64,000 bases of DNA, taken from positions 1-64,000 of the forward strand of contig JAMXBD010001100.1 of the NCBI GenBank assembly GCA_024138025.1, written 5' to 3'. Positions 23,914 through 37,057 of this stretch are shown here, piece after piece. The stretch is from Combretum micranthum (lineage: Eukaryota > Streptophyta > Magnoliopsida > Myrtales > Combretaceae). Numbering within the stretch: the stretch's first letter is position 1; the number at the start of each line of letters is the position of its first letter. The notes under the pieces were generated by a model. It searched no databases, was not told where the DNA came from, and saw nothing but the letters and a program-made list of their open reading frames with translations. A program made the position numbers and the translations under genes.

Positions 23914-24275
23914 GGGGTAAATTATATCAAAAAGTAAACACATTTAAGGGTAAATTCATTTAAGGCATCAATATTTTGAGTAAATAAAAAGAGGTATCAA
24001 CATTTGAGGATAAATTTATTTAAGGTATTAACATTACAATTAATTGAAAAGAAGAAGTGAGTCAAATAAGGTATAAATAATTGATCATTAATGAAAAGTA
24101 TGAAATTTAATTGAAAACTAATTGAAATGTTAATACCTTAAATGAATATTGCAAAACATTGGTATTTTATTTGATTCGCTTTATAAAACATTGATACATC
24201 TTTTTAACCACTTGAAAGTCGATGCTTTTAAATGAACTTATCCCTAAATGTTGGTACCTTTTGATGTAATTTAGC
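23914..24275. mobile_element. MITE with long imperfect terminal inverted repeats
   Basis: The left arm GGGGTAAATTATATCAAAAAG...CATTTAAGG.. mirrors the right arm, which inverted reads CTAAATTACATCAAAAGGTACCAACATTTAGG... . Complementarity continues for about 100 bp (TTCATTTAAGGCATCAA versus TTCATTTAAAAGCATCGA). About 360 bp, non-coding, AT-rich interior. Superfamily not determined; target duplication not clear. Confidence 0.65.
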
Positions 24276-24953
24276 TATGCTTATTACATACTTAGAATAG
24301 GGAGCCCATCCAACAATAGAACTTAGATTGAGTTTTGATTTGAAATTATTTAAGAATTAAGTGGCAAGTATTAATAATTGATCCTTACAATCAAGGTCCA
24401 TTAACCTTATGAAGTTACTTTAACCAACTAAACCTAATGATATCAAAAACCACTTTTGTTTTTTATTGAAAAAGGGTCATATATGGGTTTTGATCTTAAG
24501 ATATGAGCTTGACTAATTTAAGAAGATAAAGTAACTCTAGTTAATTATTTATTACTAGGTCATGAACCATCAAACTAATCTTTAAGCTACATACATCAGT
24601 TAAGAAATATATATGGTTTCCTCTTGAGATTTATATTCTGTTCCTTCTACAATTAGCCCTTTACACAAATGACTTCAACACATCAAAATCTATATGGTTT
24701 ATTGTGTGAAAATTAAGACAATTTTGTTAGGTATTTGTCTTTTTATGAATCCCACTTAACCTTTGAGAAAGCTTACAATAAATATGTTCAATTACTAAAG
24801 ATTCTTCAGCATGTCAATGAAAAGATGACAAGGAATTAGATCTTCGAACTTACTTGGTTAAGATGTGATTATTGTTTGTGATGAGGTTTAAGGTTTCCTT
24901 TCAATAGAGAGCAGTTGACAAATTCGAAGGTGCTGTAAAGGAGAAAGGGCTAC
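24276..24953. other. Unassigned AT-rich DNA
   Basis: Nothing recognisable on either strand. Confidence 0.45.
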
Positions 24954-27427
24954 TGTAATGGTCACACCTCGACTGCATAGGGCATGATAGTTAAGTTGCA
25001 CATATCACCTTCAAGTGACATGTGCAAGGCATTCTTATATTGCGTGGGTTTCCAATCAAGTTTTAATATGGAAAACATTGTTAATATTGTAAAACTTTTC
25101 ACAAAGTATCATCTATTTTTCCATGGTTCAGGCTTGTCAAAACTTAAAAAGTGTAACCTATTTGCAAAATAAATTATACAAAATAACTATTTATAAAGCT
25201 TGCCCACATGGCCCATAAAAAGGTCATGACGTAAGTCAACGACATTTGGGAAATAGCAGTCCATCTCATAATAAAATATTTGATAGTTACTTAAATACAA
25301 TCATCCAGATATGCAAAAATAACAAATTTATTGTGAATCTCTTCTATGAACTACATAAAGAATTAGTATATTGTATCCTACCATCGACTCGAAATATCCA
25401 TCGAAGTTCACATCCCTAATAGGCCATCAAAAGAATTTGAAATATGAAGAATAAGTGACGAAGCCCAGTACACAGTAAATAAGCATGCACACACATGTTA
25501 CATGCACTTAATTTAATGCAACATCCATAGCTTAGGCAATTAATCTCATAGTCCACAAGCAAGCATTCTAGTGTCTTAAAACACCAACACGCATAAGAAT
25601 ATCATGATTCTTGCCAAACACAAGGGATGAGGTTCCCTTAGTGGATCATGCACTAAAGAGAGGGGTTTGATAAGTCCTTAGATCTTATTAAAAAAGAAAA
25701 AGAAGAAGTAGCATCGTGTGAATCAATTCCATACAAACAGTCATCAATAAGCACGGCCCATTGCAATGTTCTACACAAGAGCTCATAGCCCCGTACAACT
25801 CCGTTGTAACTTAGTACTAGCTCCTAGTTGATCATTTGGTTTCCGAATATCCCCTATCGACTACCCACCTAACCTCACCATGCTCTTCGTATGGAGTCCA
25901 GGCACCTATAACTACTGTATCCTCTTGAAGTTACGATTAAGCTCACAACCAGACTAAGGGTGACACTTCTTGGGGTAAGTGGCAAAGAAACCAACATACA
26001 ATTTAGCCAAGTTTCAGTCTTAGTTTGGTTATTAATATTACCCTAGTAAGTAATATACAATTATTGTGTACTTGTTATTCGATCGAAACCTTGTTTTCCT
26101 ATTTCTAAGTTTAAAGTCATTTGATATTCATAAATTCAAATATGTTGTGTTAAGATGAGTATCTAAGTAATCTTAGTTAATTATCTAAATCCTCACTAGT
26201 TAAACTTGGGTTGAGATCCATGTGATCATGGATCCCAATGTAAGACTTAAGTCTTTTGCATACATCGAGTCTGAGTTAAGGATAAACGATATTTAATAAA
26301 TTTCTATATCATTTATTCCATTTAGCCAAGTTTCCTAGTTAACCATATAATTAGGATCGGTGGTAGGGTTTATGTTAACCAATCCTTAGTGGGCTATACA
26401 TTTTAAGGGGTTCAATTCTTAGGCTTCTAAGAATAGATTTCTATAGTCTATTATTCTGATAAAGTTCTTAACACCCTATTCCAATTATTAAGCAACTAAG
26501 TATGAAGGAATTTTATTTAAATGAGATATTTTATGCTTGGTGTAGTGATTAGAAGTATATGTCAAGTTTATAAAAGATTTGAAGGTTTTACAAGTTAAAA
26601 ACCAAAGTTTTTGATATTTAGGATAGGTAAGAAAAACTCCTAATAGGGCATGTCCCACGATAGGGGTCATGGTGGTCCCTAGGGTTAGGTTAGGGATGAC
26701 AACATGCAATGGCACGACCCGTTATGTGGGTCGTAGAGGCATTAGCTCAAAAACAAGGTTGACCAGAGAAGTCCACCACTCTCCATATGGGTTGTGGTAT
26801 AGGTGGTATGACCCTCCATACAAGCCTATCGCAGGGCATATCAGCCCTAGCAATTATAGAGAGTGATACGACCTCTCATATGGGTCATATTCAAGGATAT
26901 CGGCCTATATTTCGCATTTCTTCATTCTTAACTCATTTTGGTTCAAATTTTCCAACATTACATCAATTTCCATTTCTTTATGATTCCGTAATAAGTTTAT
27001 TCACCTTAAACGTGATTTGCATCAATTTTCATCACTTAAACATCATTCAAATCACACATTTAATCTAAATCATCTCTTCCTCCAAGATTTTAACTTCTAC
27101 ACTAACATCCAACACTATATCCATCTTCATTTCATTTTTCAGTAGCAAATACCAGCCAAGACCTAGTTTATCTACTACCTTATATAAGAAATGGAAAATC
27201 CATTACAATAAACATAAAATCTTCTAATTACAAGTTGATTCAGTGTCTTTCCTTTCTCTCAAATACAACAATCCTTATTACGAATTTTTAAAGTACTACC
27301 CTTACTTTATTATATATTTAAAGAGAAATTGAAAATTCGGAGGATTATGCAAAAAGAATACGACTTTGGTTTAGAGTGTTTATATAGAGTAGGGGTGCTT
27401 TGTACATTTTTTTTTTGGTGTTTCACA
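24954..27427 (-). mobile_element. Divergent family B-like LTR, reverse (edges approximate)
   Basis: Starts TGTAATGGTCACACCTCG. The reverse strand carries the GGTAGTCGATAGGGGATATT block (near 25850-25870), equivalent to the GGGTAGCCGATAGGG block of copy 2. It also has a short-motif island at 26640-26890 in the place of the CGCCGGCG island, and a minus-strand TATATAAA near 27380. The right edge at 27427 (GTTTCACA) is tentative because the promoter lies unusually close to it. The small ORFs between 26488 and 27068 come from the motif island. Confidence 0.4.
26640..26890. repeat. ACGACCC / GGGTCGT motif island
   Basis: Short inverted motifs recur: ACGACCCGTTATGTGGGTCG, ATATGGGTTGTGGTATAGG, GGTATGACCCTCCATAC, ACGACCTCTCATATGGGTCA. 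It sits at the same relative place in a family B-like LTR as the G+C palindrome island at 13236-13660. Confidence 0.55.
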
Positions 27428-29129
27428 TATAATTAGTCCAAATTAGCTTGTAAATGAATAATCACAAGGGAGTAATGAGGTATGAGAATAGGATCTATAT
27501 GCCAATCGAGCAAATTCAAAAAAGATGAAGGGCCTTGTTTTTTAGAAAATGTAGTATATCTTGGCGGTACCACGATCTATGAATGACTACATGAGTATAG
27601 TGGTGGAACAATTTAAAGGGAGATGGTAGACTTTCTTGTTAGGTACATTGGTTGTTAGTAAATTAAAATAGATGATTAGAGATCATTAGGTAAGCTATAG
27701 CTAATACCCAACTAGAGTGAAAATGGTAACATAATTTTATGGATTTTGTGACATTGCTCCAACCTGAAGGCAAAAGGTGTGATAAAACATTATTATGAAA
27801 AATACATAAAAAAAATTGAAAGGCAAAAATGAAAATGCCATTTATGATTTTTATCTTACATTTAATTAATTTTATTAAATAATATGAATTATTGGATTAG
27901 TTATTATAGACTAATCAAAAGTTGATATGTATCATTGACTTACATTGACAAATAATCATGAAACATGTCATACATTTGTTCAATGCATTAAATGGGGCAT
28001 ATTTTTGAGATTTTTACCATGATTGGTGCATGTTTGTAGTTATAGAAATTGGATTTATTCATCCCTTCCTTTTTCTTTGGCCAACTACTTCATATTGTAC
28101 CATTTGAAGAGACTCAAACCTTATTTAACCCATTAAGAAATAAGTGATTACACTAATTGAGTAAAATCTTTTTTTTTTTCTGTCATATCTTTTTTGTATT
28201 ATGTTTGATCTATATTTGTTGGAATATTGCCTTTATAAATAATCTTATTTGTATCTTATCCATTCTTATTTTATAATTAAGATAAAGGTGGTGATTGCAT
28301 AGTGAGATTTAAAATAAAAATCCATCTACTTTTTTAAAGAGAGATAGTCTTAAGAATATATTTAATGTATTAGAAAAAAATTAATTATAATTTTTGTAAA
28401 AGTGAATAAAAGTAAAGGGTAAGTATAATTTTAAAAGGGTCTTTTAGGTGATTAATTTTATAAGAACGATATATATACTGTTATACTTCCATCTTTTGAC
28501 ATCTTATTCTTACCAAATATAACATTCCTATAGATGTCAAAATAATACTGAATGAATAGAAAAAAGATAAAAACAAGCATACTGTTAATCTCAACTAATA
28601 GGGGGTTATGTATATGTTTCTTATCTTCAATCCTCCATAAGTATCAAACGGCTATGTTAAAATAATTTAGAAACTTATAAATGCTATTTCATGGAAAACC
28701 CAATACAAGGATAAATGCATGTAACCTTTAAGCATTTCTTATAGGTAGATGTCTAAAGTAGTATTTTGTGTGGGACTATAGGCCTTGAGCCCTATTGGTA
28801 GATAATATGCCCTACATCAAAGGAGAGTCCTCTCCTGCTTTGATGTATGCTTAATCATAATTCATAAAGTAACTTTTTTTTTTTTTTTTTTTCTTTTTCT
28901 GGATGTTTCTTTTTTCTTGATGGGCCTGTGCAGCCTAAACTTTCTCTTCGCCGTTCTCCGGCACATGGGCTTTATTATTAAAAAAGGACAAACACATCTG
29001 ATGAAATCCAATGAATAGCTCATTTTATTAAAAGACACTCCACCTTCATAGTCGTCGCTTACAGAGAATATAAATACAAAAGTTGCATTGTCGGTATATG
29101 GGGAGTATGTGTGTGTCATCATAGTGACA
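27428..29129. other. Unassigned AT-rich intergenic DNA
   Basis: No coding or RNA gene recognised. A poly-T/A tract lies at about 28868-28891. The antisense ORF 28862-29122 starts in simple sequence and shows no family features. Confidence 0.45.
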
Positions 29130-29490
29130 GTGATGAGCCAATGCTACAATTTTCATTTAAAAGTATTTCATCTCATTAAAAAATAATATTTAAACTTTCA
29201 CAAAAAATTTGAATTAAGTATCTTAAGTTTTGTTTTGATAATTTTGATATATAAACGAAATTTATGTAAATTTTTTTTATATCTAATTGAACTTACTTCA
29301 AATGTGAAAAATGTCAGCAAAACTTTATTCAAATACAGAAATTGTAAAAACTAAACTTCAAGTATTAAAAAAGTCCATAAAAACTTTATCACATACTAAT
29401 TGATTAAAATAAAACTTTAGATACATGATTAAACGTTTTGCAAAAATTTATATACCATTTTTTACATTGACCCTCTCATTAAAATAGGCT
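29130..29490. repeat. MITE-like AT-rich repeat, copy 1
   Basis: Phrases of the type AAGTTTTGTTTTGATAATTTTGATATATAAACG and TTATATCTAATTGAACTTACTTCAAATG, with partial inverted counterparts (AACTTCAAGTATTAAAAAAG). The same phrases recur at 29575-29960. Family unknown. Confidence 0.5.
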
Positions 29491-29514
29491 CAACTGACAA
29501 GATATTGTACTAAT

Positions 29515-29538
29515 ATATATATATATATATATATATAT
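29515..29538. repeat. (AT)n microsatellite
   Basis: Twelve uninterrupted AT units. Similar runs occur at 30334-30355, 32431-32458 and 53034-53054. Confidence 0.9.
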
Positions 29539-29574
29539 CTACTATTAGTTTTAGTAGTTCAAATTCTAATAAAT

Positions 29575-29960
29575 ATATAGGATAATGATAAAAATGGTAT
29601 TTTGTAAAAAGAATAATTAGGTATTTGAAGTTTGGTTTTGAATAATTTAATACCTGAACAAATTTTTCATTAACTTTTTTTTTCATATTTAAAGTTTGAT
29701 TTTGATAATATTGATACATAAATAAACTTTTTATTAATTTTTTTATATCTCATTGAACTTATTTCAAGTATTAAAAAAATTAACAAAAACTCTATTTAGA
29801 TATCAAAATTGTTAAAACCAAACTTTATGTATAAAAAAATAAAAATATATTTAAATATCAAATTATTTAAAAATAAAAAAATATTTAAATATCAAATTAT
29901 TTAAAATTAAATTTTAAATATTTGTTCGTTTTTTAAGAAAATTTTAGGTATTATTTTTTT
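29575..29960. repeat. MITE-like AT-rich repeat, copy 2
   Basis: AAGTTTGGTTTTGAATAATTTAATACC, then TATATCTCATTGAACTTATTTCAAG, then inverted AACCAAACTTTATG. Same family as 29130-29490; an internal duplication ATATTTAAATATCAAATTATTTAAAA occurs twice near 29848-29905. Confidence 0.5.
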
Positions 29961-32430
29961 TATTAACCCTAAATACATGTGCTGATCGAATAAAAAACCT
30001 TACAACAATCTAAGTCTAAGTACGGATTGAAAAGCCTGACTTCTAATAAAAAGAGGATATCCTCTTGGATAAAACAAAAGGAAAAAAAAAAAAGTTGAAT
30101 TTCTTTATTTGTTTATTCTGCTTCTTTCTTTTAAAGCCGAAAAATTATATGCCTACAGTCTGTTTTGTTATCATTACGAGGTCAAAAAGCGCTGCATTTA
30201 AAGCGATCGTGATTAGTTTCCCTCCTTGTATTTTGGTAAATTATATTAATACAAGTTTATAACTTAAGCAAGTATCATTGGCATAAGGACCCTGCATGAT
30301 ATTTAATATTTATATTGAGGCAGGACCAGACTATTATATATATATATATATATATGTATACATCCCACAAAGCATACATTGTGCGAATATAATTACGTCG
30401 TCCATAATGAGGCAAATTTTGCATAGATTTTGTCAATTTGTATTCATTCATTCCACACACTGTGTGTATTCAATTTTTAAATCGTTTAGTAATTAATCGT
30501 AAAGTAAAATGATGAGTACATGATCCATTTGTTGAAAGTACGACACGTTTCCAGATTTGGGAATTGCTACGTACGTAAATCTAAAACCACACATAGATGG
30601 TATAGATATTTATATGTGTGTTATGGGCGAATGGGGTGTTTTGTTAAAATATAAACAACTAAACAAAAAAGAAAAAAAAAAAAAGAACCTCCCTTGAAAG
30701 AAAAAAACTTTTGTTAGTTAAATTGTATAAATTTAAAATTCTATATAAATTTATAATTCATAACCAAAACGGAAAGTGTTGGTAAACGATTTTAAGTGAG
30801 TTTATTTAAAATTCCTTCCAATTCTCTGAAAACATGAAAAAAGAGGGGTTTTCCAAAATCCACTCCAGAACAAAAACATTTTCTGGGAAAACATAACCCT
30901 TTTCTTGCTTTTCAAAATGTGGGTCTACCGGCTACCAACTATCCATTCCTCCATAATTTTTTTTCTTCTTAATCGTAACGCCGGTCGACTTGGGCAATTG
31001 AATTTTAACACTGGGAATAAAGGTATATGTAAATTCAAATTTACAGAATATAATATTTCAAACTTTGTCATTTTGGTCAACTTTTCTAGATCCAGCCGAC
31101 ATGTTCTATAGTAGGAAAAATTTTAATCAACTATCTTATTAATCACAATTTAAATTTATATTTAATCATAATTATAATAAAACAATAATATATTATTTTT
31201 TTATATTTATTTTAATAATCGAAAGTTGATTAAAGGTCCATAGACAACAGCTTATGATTTTCCCCATAATGCTGCCCATTTTAAAGAGTAGACGGTCATG
31301 TTGATATTTGGTTTTTGTTTTGTTTTGTTTTTTTTTTTTTTTAAAGCATTAATGTTATGTTACATTGAAAGAAAATAAATAATAAGTTCAATAAGATTGA
31401 AAGAAACTTTTCTTCCTATGCATTTATTTGTAAAAAAAAATTAAGTTTCCGGTCTTTTTTAACTATAGTAATTTTTATTTAAAAATAAGATTTAATACAT
31501 GTCCACGGATTCTCCATACAAGATCAAAATTTTGAAATAATCAAATTGCAGACCGCATATCTTTTGTCCTTAAAGCTTGAATTTTTGGATTCACGGGACA
31601 AACCTCCTGTATATGATTTGTGAATTAAATATCACTTTTTTTTTTGTTATTTATTTATATTTTTTTTTTTTACGGCCGGTGAATTGGATATCATGCGACT
31701 GCAAATTCAGAGCGGCTTAAAATATCACAGAAACTATATCGTACTTATGAAAATTGATAGGACCGGTGGTCCTTTTGACTTTTCAAGGGAAAATGGAATG
31801 ATTAGTATGTACCAGAGGAGTGTGGCCAAAAAAAAAAAAAAAAGTATGTACCAGATGAAACAATGGCTTCGCTCCACTCGGGAAGTTGACTTGGGATCAC
31901 CGGTTTCTAATTCCAATAATGAGAAATTGAAACTGGATTGTAGAGGTTGGTTTGGTTACCGATTGTAAGGGCTGCCGATTCTTATGGTTCACTCAGATTT
32001 CTCAAATGCTGGAGATCATGATATTTAGGAAAATAAAAAAAATCAAACAATTTTACTCAATTTATAAAAAAATGAAAAATAAACTTTTAATTTATAATGA
32101 AATTGTACTTAAAAATAATTGTCCCTAGCCCAAAATTTTTTGAGATTGTACTTTTATTTCTACATAAGCTTACTAAATTTTAGTCGTAATATCATCAATG
32201 CATAACTATAAAATATATAAACAAATCTCAAAAAAAAAAAAAATCTCACATTTTTGAAAGGAAATGTTTACTTTAGTTAGAAATATGAGAGCTTCTACGG
32301 TCCCGTCAATAGGATTATCCAGCAATCATCGAACCATTAAAATAAATGTAATAATTGAAATATTAACTATTTTAGTGGTTCGATCACGTTGAATATGATA
32401 AAACAGCGAAATCATATAATTTCCTAGAAG

Positions 32431-32461
<31 letters not shown>

Positions 32462-33098
32462 TTGACAATGCATGTTTTTAGGTATATTTATTATTTGTGT
32501 TTTTTATAGCAACATATTAAATATCGTGTATAAGAAAAAAGATTTCATTGTGTGAATATAATTTAACTTTTATTTGTTATTTGCATTTATTTTTTAAATC
32601 TAATTTTCTTTCCTTTTTTTTTTTTTTTTGAACCACTTAGACCTTAGGGTTCAACGATTCTCCTATTGGTTCTTGAATCGATAAGTCATGACCAAATGGG
32701 TCACATAGTTTGGGATCAATGAACTAATCAAACTTGCCAAAGCAGGTGGGTCTTTTATTAGTTTAGACTTACATACCTAATGTTGGTTTTTGGTTTGATA
32801 ATCATTGGTGACAAGTCAACTTAGTACCATGGTTTGAAAATTAACCCATGGTTATGTATAGTTTGGTGTTAGAATTTATGAGCTCTTGCTATAGTTGACA
32901 ATTTATCATAATGATTCGATCTTTAGTAGTCATAGATAGTGGTATCTTTGTTTCTTAATATAAATACAACCTATACATTGTAAACAATTTTCAAAAACTG
33001 TAGTGTAGAAGATTGTCGTAGATTCTATATACTAGAAATAGTATATAGTTGCCAAATTTTCAAGGGTAGCAAAATACAATTTGCATGGTTTAAATTTA
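29961..33098. other. AT-rich intergenic DNA with microsatellites
   Basis: Contains (TA)n at 30334-30355 and 32431-32458 and long A/T homopolymers (30085, 30668, 31328, 31645, 31829, 32612). No domain, splice structure or RNA gene could be supported. Overlapping small ORFs at 30275-30496 are the TA repeat, and the pair at 31684-31968 crosses an A15 run; neither looks coding. This is the least repeat-assigned stretch of the window. Confidence 0.45.
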
Positions 33099-33816
33099 AG
33101 GATGCAATTGGACTGGATTTCGGATAGATCATATAAACTTGAAACTTGACCCGATACTTTATTGGGTTTTACCAATTCCAATCATATAACCCTATAGGAT
33201 TTTTATATTATAAGGTTTGCTTGAAAAACTAGAACTTGATTCTATAACTTTATAACCTTATTTTTTTTTTCAACCTATTTTCAAGTTTTAATAATGAACA
33301 CAAGAAAAGCTAGTGCTTTTGACACAGTTTCTATAAGTGCAAAAATGAAAAGATGTATGTGGAATTCGTAAAATATGTGGCAAAACACCTTCATGATTCA
33401 ACATTTAAACACATAAATATATTACTTTTGTTACCATGTCTCATATAAAAGACTTAGACAATGACATAACGTCTTAAGAGCATTGTTCAATTAAAATCTC
33501 CTTTATGTTTTACTATTTATGTGTGTTTTAGTTTTGGAATATGAGATGTGTGTGGTGTGCAAGAGATGAGACAGGACAAAGGTGAGGGGTCAGATTTCAA
33601 CATCCTTAGTCTTTAAGAATTTTTTTTTTAATTTTACTTACCTAGTCAAGGTATTTTTCAGGTATCTTATCATATCCGAACTTGATCTTAAATCCTATAA
33701 GATTCTAGCTACATATCTAAACTTAACCCTAATATCCTAAAGGGTTCAACCTCATCGGCTTTTTAGTGAATCGAGCGGGTCTAGAACCCTAGAACAGCCT
33801 ACCTAGTTGCATCCCT
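33099..33816. mobile_element. Short hAT-like element
   Basis: The left end AGGATGCAATTGGACTGG and right end CCTAGTTGCATCCCT form terminal inverted repeats (AGGGATGCAACTAGG when inverted). Subterminal CCCTATAGG and AACCCTA-type motifs resemble those of the element at 1-1266. About 718 bp, non-coding. ATTTA flanks both sides, but the expected 8-bp duplication is not convincing. Its right end is close to the Tat 5' LTR. Confidence 0.55.
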
Positions 33817-33888
33817 ATTTACGTTACAAAATTTGAGAAGAGTCATTCAATAATGAAAAAGGAAAAATTACTATAGTACACATTTGTT

Positions 33889-34511
33889 GATGGTAAATAA
33901 TAGACTGTGACCCAATCAGTCCACCATAAGTCTTTCCTGAGGTAAATGACCCACAAAGAGTCCAAAAGCCTACAAGTTTGACTAGCCCACAAAGAGCCTA
34001 CCCCAACTAAGACCTCCACTCCTGATATCTCAAGGAGTTCAATCTGACATCGACTTCGAGCTCAGCCTCCTCTCAACAGGTCATAACTCCCATCCAGAGA
34101 CCTACACCCCTTTGCTTGTGACATGTTATAAGCTCTCCTGACCTGCTACATGATTTCTGTCTTGACACCAGACCAGAGGGGGACATCACCGATTCAGTTG
34201 CACTCTAATAACTCCTTCATTTCACCTTAGACCCAGGTTAGCTATCGACCTAAGGTCCACTTTAATAGAAAAGATTCTATGAGTCCTATTCTAGTATGCC
34301 CACAACTATAAATAGCCATTCCCTCCACCAGGTATGAGCAAGCTAATTTTAATGTGATCATTATAGACTATTATAGAATATTTTCGTTTAGGTGATCCAT
34401 GAACTAACTTAAGCATCAAAGTGGCCATGCTGGACAAAGTCCTAACATACCATTGACCTTTTCTATGTTTGCACAACCCAAACTCTAATGACGAAATCAA
34501 CACCTGCAACA
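33889..34511 (+). mobile_element. 5' LTR of the Tat-lineage Ty3/Gypsy element
   Basis: Less AT-rich than its surroundings, with TATAAATA at 34307-34314, and ending ...CACCTGCAACA directly before a primer-binding-site-like sequence at 34514. Degenerate gag follows. The left edge is uncertain (candidates 33889 and 33905). The partner 3' LTR is not in the window and should lie right of 64000. Confidence 0.55.
34307..34314 (+). promoter_or_regulatory. TATA box of Tat 5' LTR
   Basis: TATAAATA about 200 bp before the LTR end, preceded by CCCACAAC and followed by GCCATTCCCTCCACC. Confidence 0.6.
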
Positions 34512-34513
34512 TG

Positions 34514-34531
34514 TGGCACCATTTGTTGGAA
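34514..34531 (+). other. Primer binding site of the Tat element
   Basis: TGGCACCATTTGTTGGAA resembles the TGGCGCCGTCTGTGGGAA sequence found just inside the 5' LTR of many plant Tat elements. It differs by transitions expected from age and methylation decay. Confidence 0.6.
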
Positions 34532-36110
34532 TAACCAAAATCACTTGGTATAAAAAAAGGCTCTTTAAACACTTGATCGAATGAAATCTCTATCTTACGA
34601 TCGGTAGACTTTGAATACTAGTCATGCTAAGACTTGGATACAATAATAATCAACTTGACTTGGCTCCGATATCATTAACAACTACACCAGTTGATGTAGG
34701 GGCTCCTGAGCAAAAACACTGAGGCTCATAGCTCCAAACAACATTGACCGTGTTAATCCAAAGCATATCTTGGATCTCGAGGACATGTGAAGGCAGCTTG
34801 TGTATAAAAATTTAAAAAATGAGCGTGCTAATGCTCAACTCTGGGCTAGAATTATGAAGCATGAGGATTTGAAAATTTTGCATTTAGAAGAGCAGTCTTG
34901 TAACCATAAAAAAGCAAACCGCCAACTCACTTATCACTAAAATCACCTAAAGTATCACTTAGAATACAATATCGGTGTACTGTGACTTCACTGTAACCCG
35001 ACACCTCTATTAGTAGTCGCTTCTATACCTTAAAGCGATCTCCAAATGTTTATCGAAGGGTCATCGGTTCTCAAGACCTAGCAAGGGCCGCTTCCAGCAC
35101 TTTATGAGGACATTAAGTGTTCCAATGCCCAATACAAGCCTCGATTGATCATCAAGCAAACAACGTAGCTTGTATAGAGGTAATTAGTGCAAGCCTTAGC
35201 TCGATTCAAGCTCATAAGGACAACGCACATCTGCTTCCACTTGTAATCACTCAATCGATCTCAAGCAAGGAACAAGCTCTCATGAGACCAGATATGCTCG
35301 ACCATTAACGGTAGCTTTGAAAATAGGTCCATCACATAGGCGTCCTAGGCAAGGCACATTATTTCATCGCAATACAATCCAAAGTGCTCTCCATTGGAGC
35401 TTGACTTCCTAACTTGGAGTCGTATGATCGAACCAACGATTCGGATAATTACCTTGCTCAGTTCCAATTTACCATAGCGATCCATAATTTTTTAGATGTC
35501 ATTTGATGCAAGACCCACTCAACCACTTTTCATGGTGTTGCTCATGTTTGGTTCACTAACTTTCCTCCTAATATGATTAGCTCATTCGACCAACTCGACA
35601 AGCTCTTTATAGCTAGTAAACCACCTGAAAAGATTATCTCGTACCTTTACATAGTACGTCAAAGACACCTCTTCTTAATTATCTGACACCAATCAACTAG
35701 GTGTGTTTAGAGATCCTGAACTTGAATCAAGGAGTGGGAAGCCATCAAATAAGGAGTCATCGCTGATAATCCTTTCTTCAACCCGATCTTGAAGTATCAT
35801 CTCACCACACTCGAGCAAATAAGGGGAGAAGCATAGAAATATATTAAGGAAGAAGACACTTGAAATGCTAGGAAAGAGGCTGAGGTTAAGGTCGAGCTTG
35901 CCCGAATTGATCTCAATTAGCATCGAGACAAAAGGTAAACAAGGGACCTCCACAGCTTCAATGACAACAACAACGTGAGCTCCAATAGCAGAGACAATAA
36001 TAAGGGGAACCTATTCCCCATGTATGATGAATTTACACTTTTGAAGTTGTTAGTGCACAATGTCTTCCCAGAAGTGAGGAACAAAGGTCTCCCACCTCTA
36101 CCTCATGGTT
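34532..36110 (+). pseudogene. gag: Tat-lineage gag pseudogene
   Basis: Capsid-type Gag of a plant Ty3/Gypsy Tat element, which would form the virus-like particle. From 35408 one frame reads PNLESYDRTNDSDNYLAQF, then after an in-frame TGA (35504) FHGVAHVWFTNFPPN and MISSFDQLDKLF to about 35684. This is the conserved retrotransposon-gag core (Y-D-G/R-T-x-D-P, then W-F/Y-T-N-L-P-x-x-S-I-S-S-F-x-x-L). Another frame carries KYIKEEDT and ARKEAEVK near 35845-35900, the usual acidic stretch after the core. Upstream sequence (34532-35400) holds stops in all frames. Several stops and frame shifts make it non-functional. The ORF at 35117-35308 and the antisense one at 35693-35953 are chance. Confidence 0.7.
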
Positions 36111-36425
36111 AAAGAACATATCGACCATGGTGCTACAAGCCTAAGCTTCTTGCCTAAAAGAGGAGAACCGATGAAAGAGAAAGTAATCAAGGAAACAACA
36201 CCCAAGACCAATGTGTTTGACCTTGAACCAATAGGGAATGCTACGACGAAACTAACATCATAATAGGAGGATTAGTGACCTCAAGCTGGTCAGGGCCTCA
36301 ACTTGTTATCACACTTAAGTAGTATGAGGCAAGTGATGAACTTAGAACCTAAAAAGACGAAGGTTAACACCTCTATCTTATTCATTGATGAAGAATTTTC
36401 AAGGAGTTTAAACACCTTACCAAGA

Positions 36426-36760
36426 TGCTTTGGTTGTGTTGGCTTGCATATTGGGTTGGAAGGTTAAGAGAGTGCCGGTCGATACTAGCAGTAGCGAATA
36501 TTCTCTTTAACCATGCTTATGAAAAAATGAAGCGTAAACTTAAGCCTAAGTTGAGGCCTTACGATCATGAGTTGTAAGGGTTTGACAATAAACATGTCCG
36601 ATCTCGGGGGATAATCACTTTACCCTTCGAGCTTGGAGATGAAGATTGTTATGCGACACATCAGATCAACTTTCTTGATGTTAAATGTTGGTCTCCCTAC
36701 AATGCCATGCTTGGCAAAGCTACTTAGTTGATCTTTGACATGGTTGTCTTACGGACCTAC
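36426..36760 (+). pseudogene. pro: Tat-lineage protease pseudogene
   Basis: The aspartic protease that would cleave Gag-Pol. At 36426 the frame reads DALVVLACILGWKVKRVPVD then TSSSEYSL, matching the DALVI...VRRVLVDTGSSADIL motif of Tat proteases. The catalytic DTG/DNG triad is altered to DTS, so activity would be lost even without the stops. Near 36695 the frame reads SPYNAMLGKAT, the conserved YNAILGRPT block at the end of the domain. It follows gag in the normal order and leads to the spacer before reverse transcriptase. Confidence 0.7.
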
Positions 36761-37057
36761 CTCAAAACTAAATACCTTACCTGACAAGGATAGAAGTATG
36801 CAAAAGAGACTAGGAACAATACATAAAGCTATACCCTAAGGCCCTAAAATGAGATCGAGTATGTGTTGTACGTAGACTTTAAGCTAAAGGATCGATCTAA
36901 TAGCCGTGGCGAGCTAGTTGAGCTAACTGAAGAAGTTACATTTGATGAATGTCTCGAACATACCATGAAGGTAGGAGCATCAATCTCCTTAGAGTCAAGG
37001 AAAGCTTAATTGCATTCTTGCGGGTAAAGACAGATGGTCGCCATCCAACATGCTAAG
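36760..37057 (+). pseudogene. Tat pol spacer between protease and reverse transcriptase
   Basis: Reads RGELVELTEEVTFDECLEHT and MKVGASIS near 36910-36990, the acidic linker that precedes the ...AWSPxDMPGI motif. AGATGGTCGCCATCCAACATG (37033-37053) is that motif (W-S-P-S-N-M), and it is cut directly afterwards by an inserted LTR at 37058. Confidence 0.6.

Noticed and set aside
30275..30496. Overlapping ORFs on both strands with YIYIYI runs
   Set aside because: Created by the (TA)n microsatellite.
31684..31968. 94-codon ORF with a partly antisense partner
   Set aside because: Runs through an A15 homopolymer, shows no domain, and has no promoter or splice context that could be supported.
35693..35953. 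86-codon antisense ORF
   Set aside because: Antisense shadow of the decayed Tat gag.
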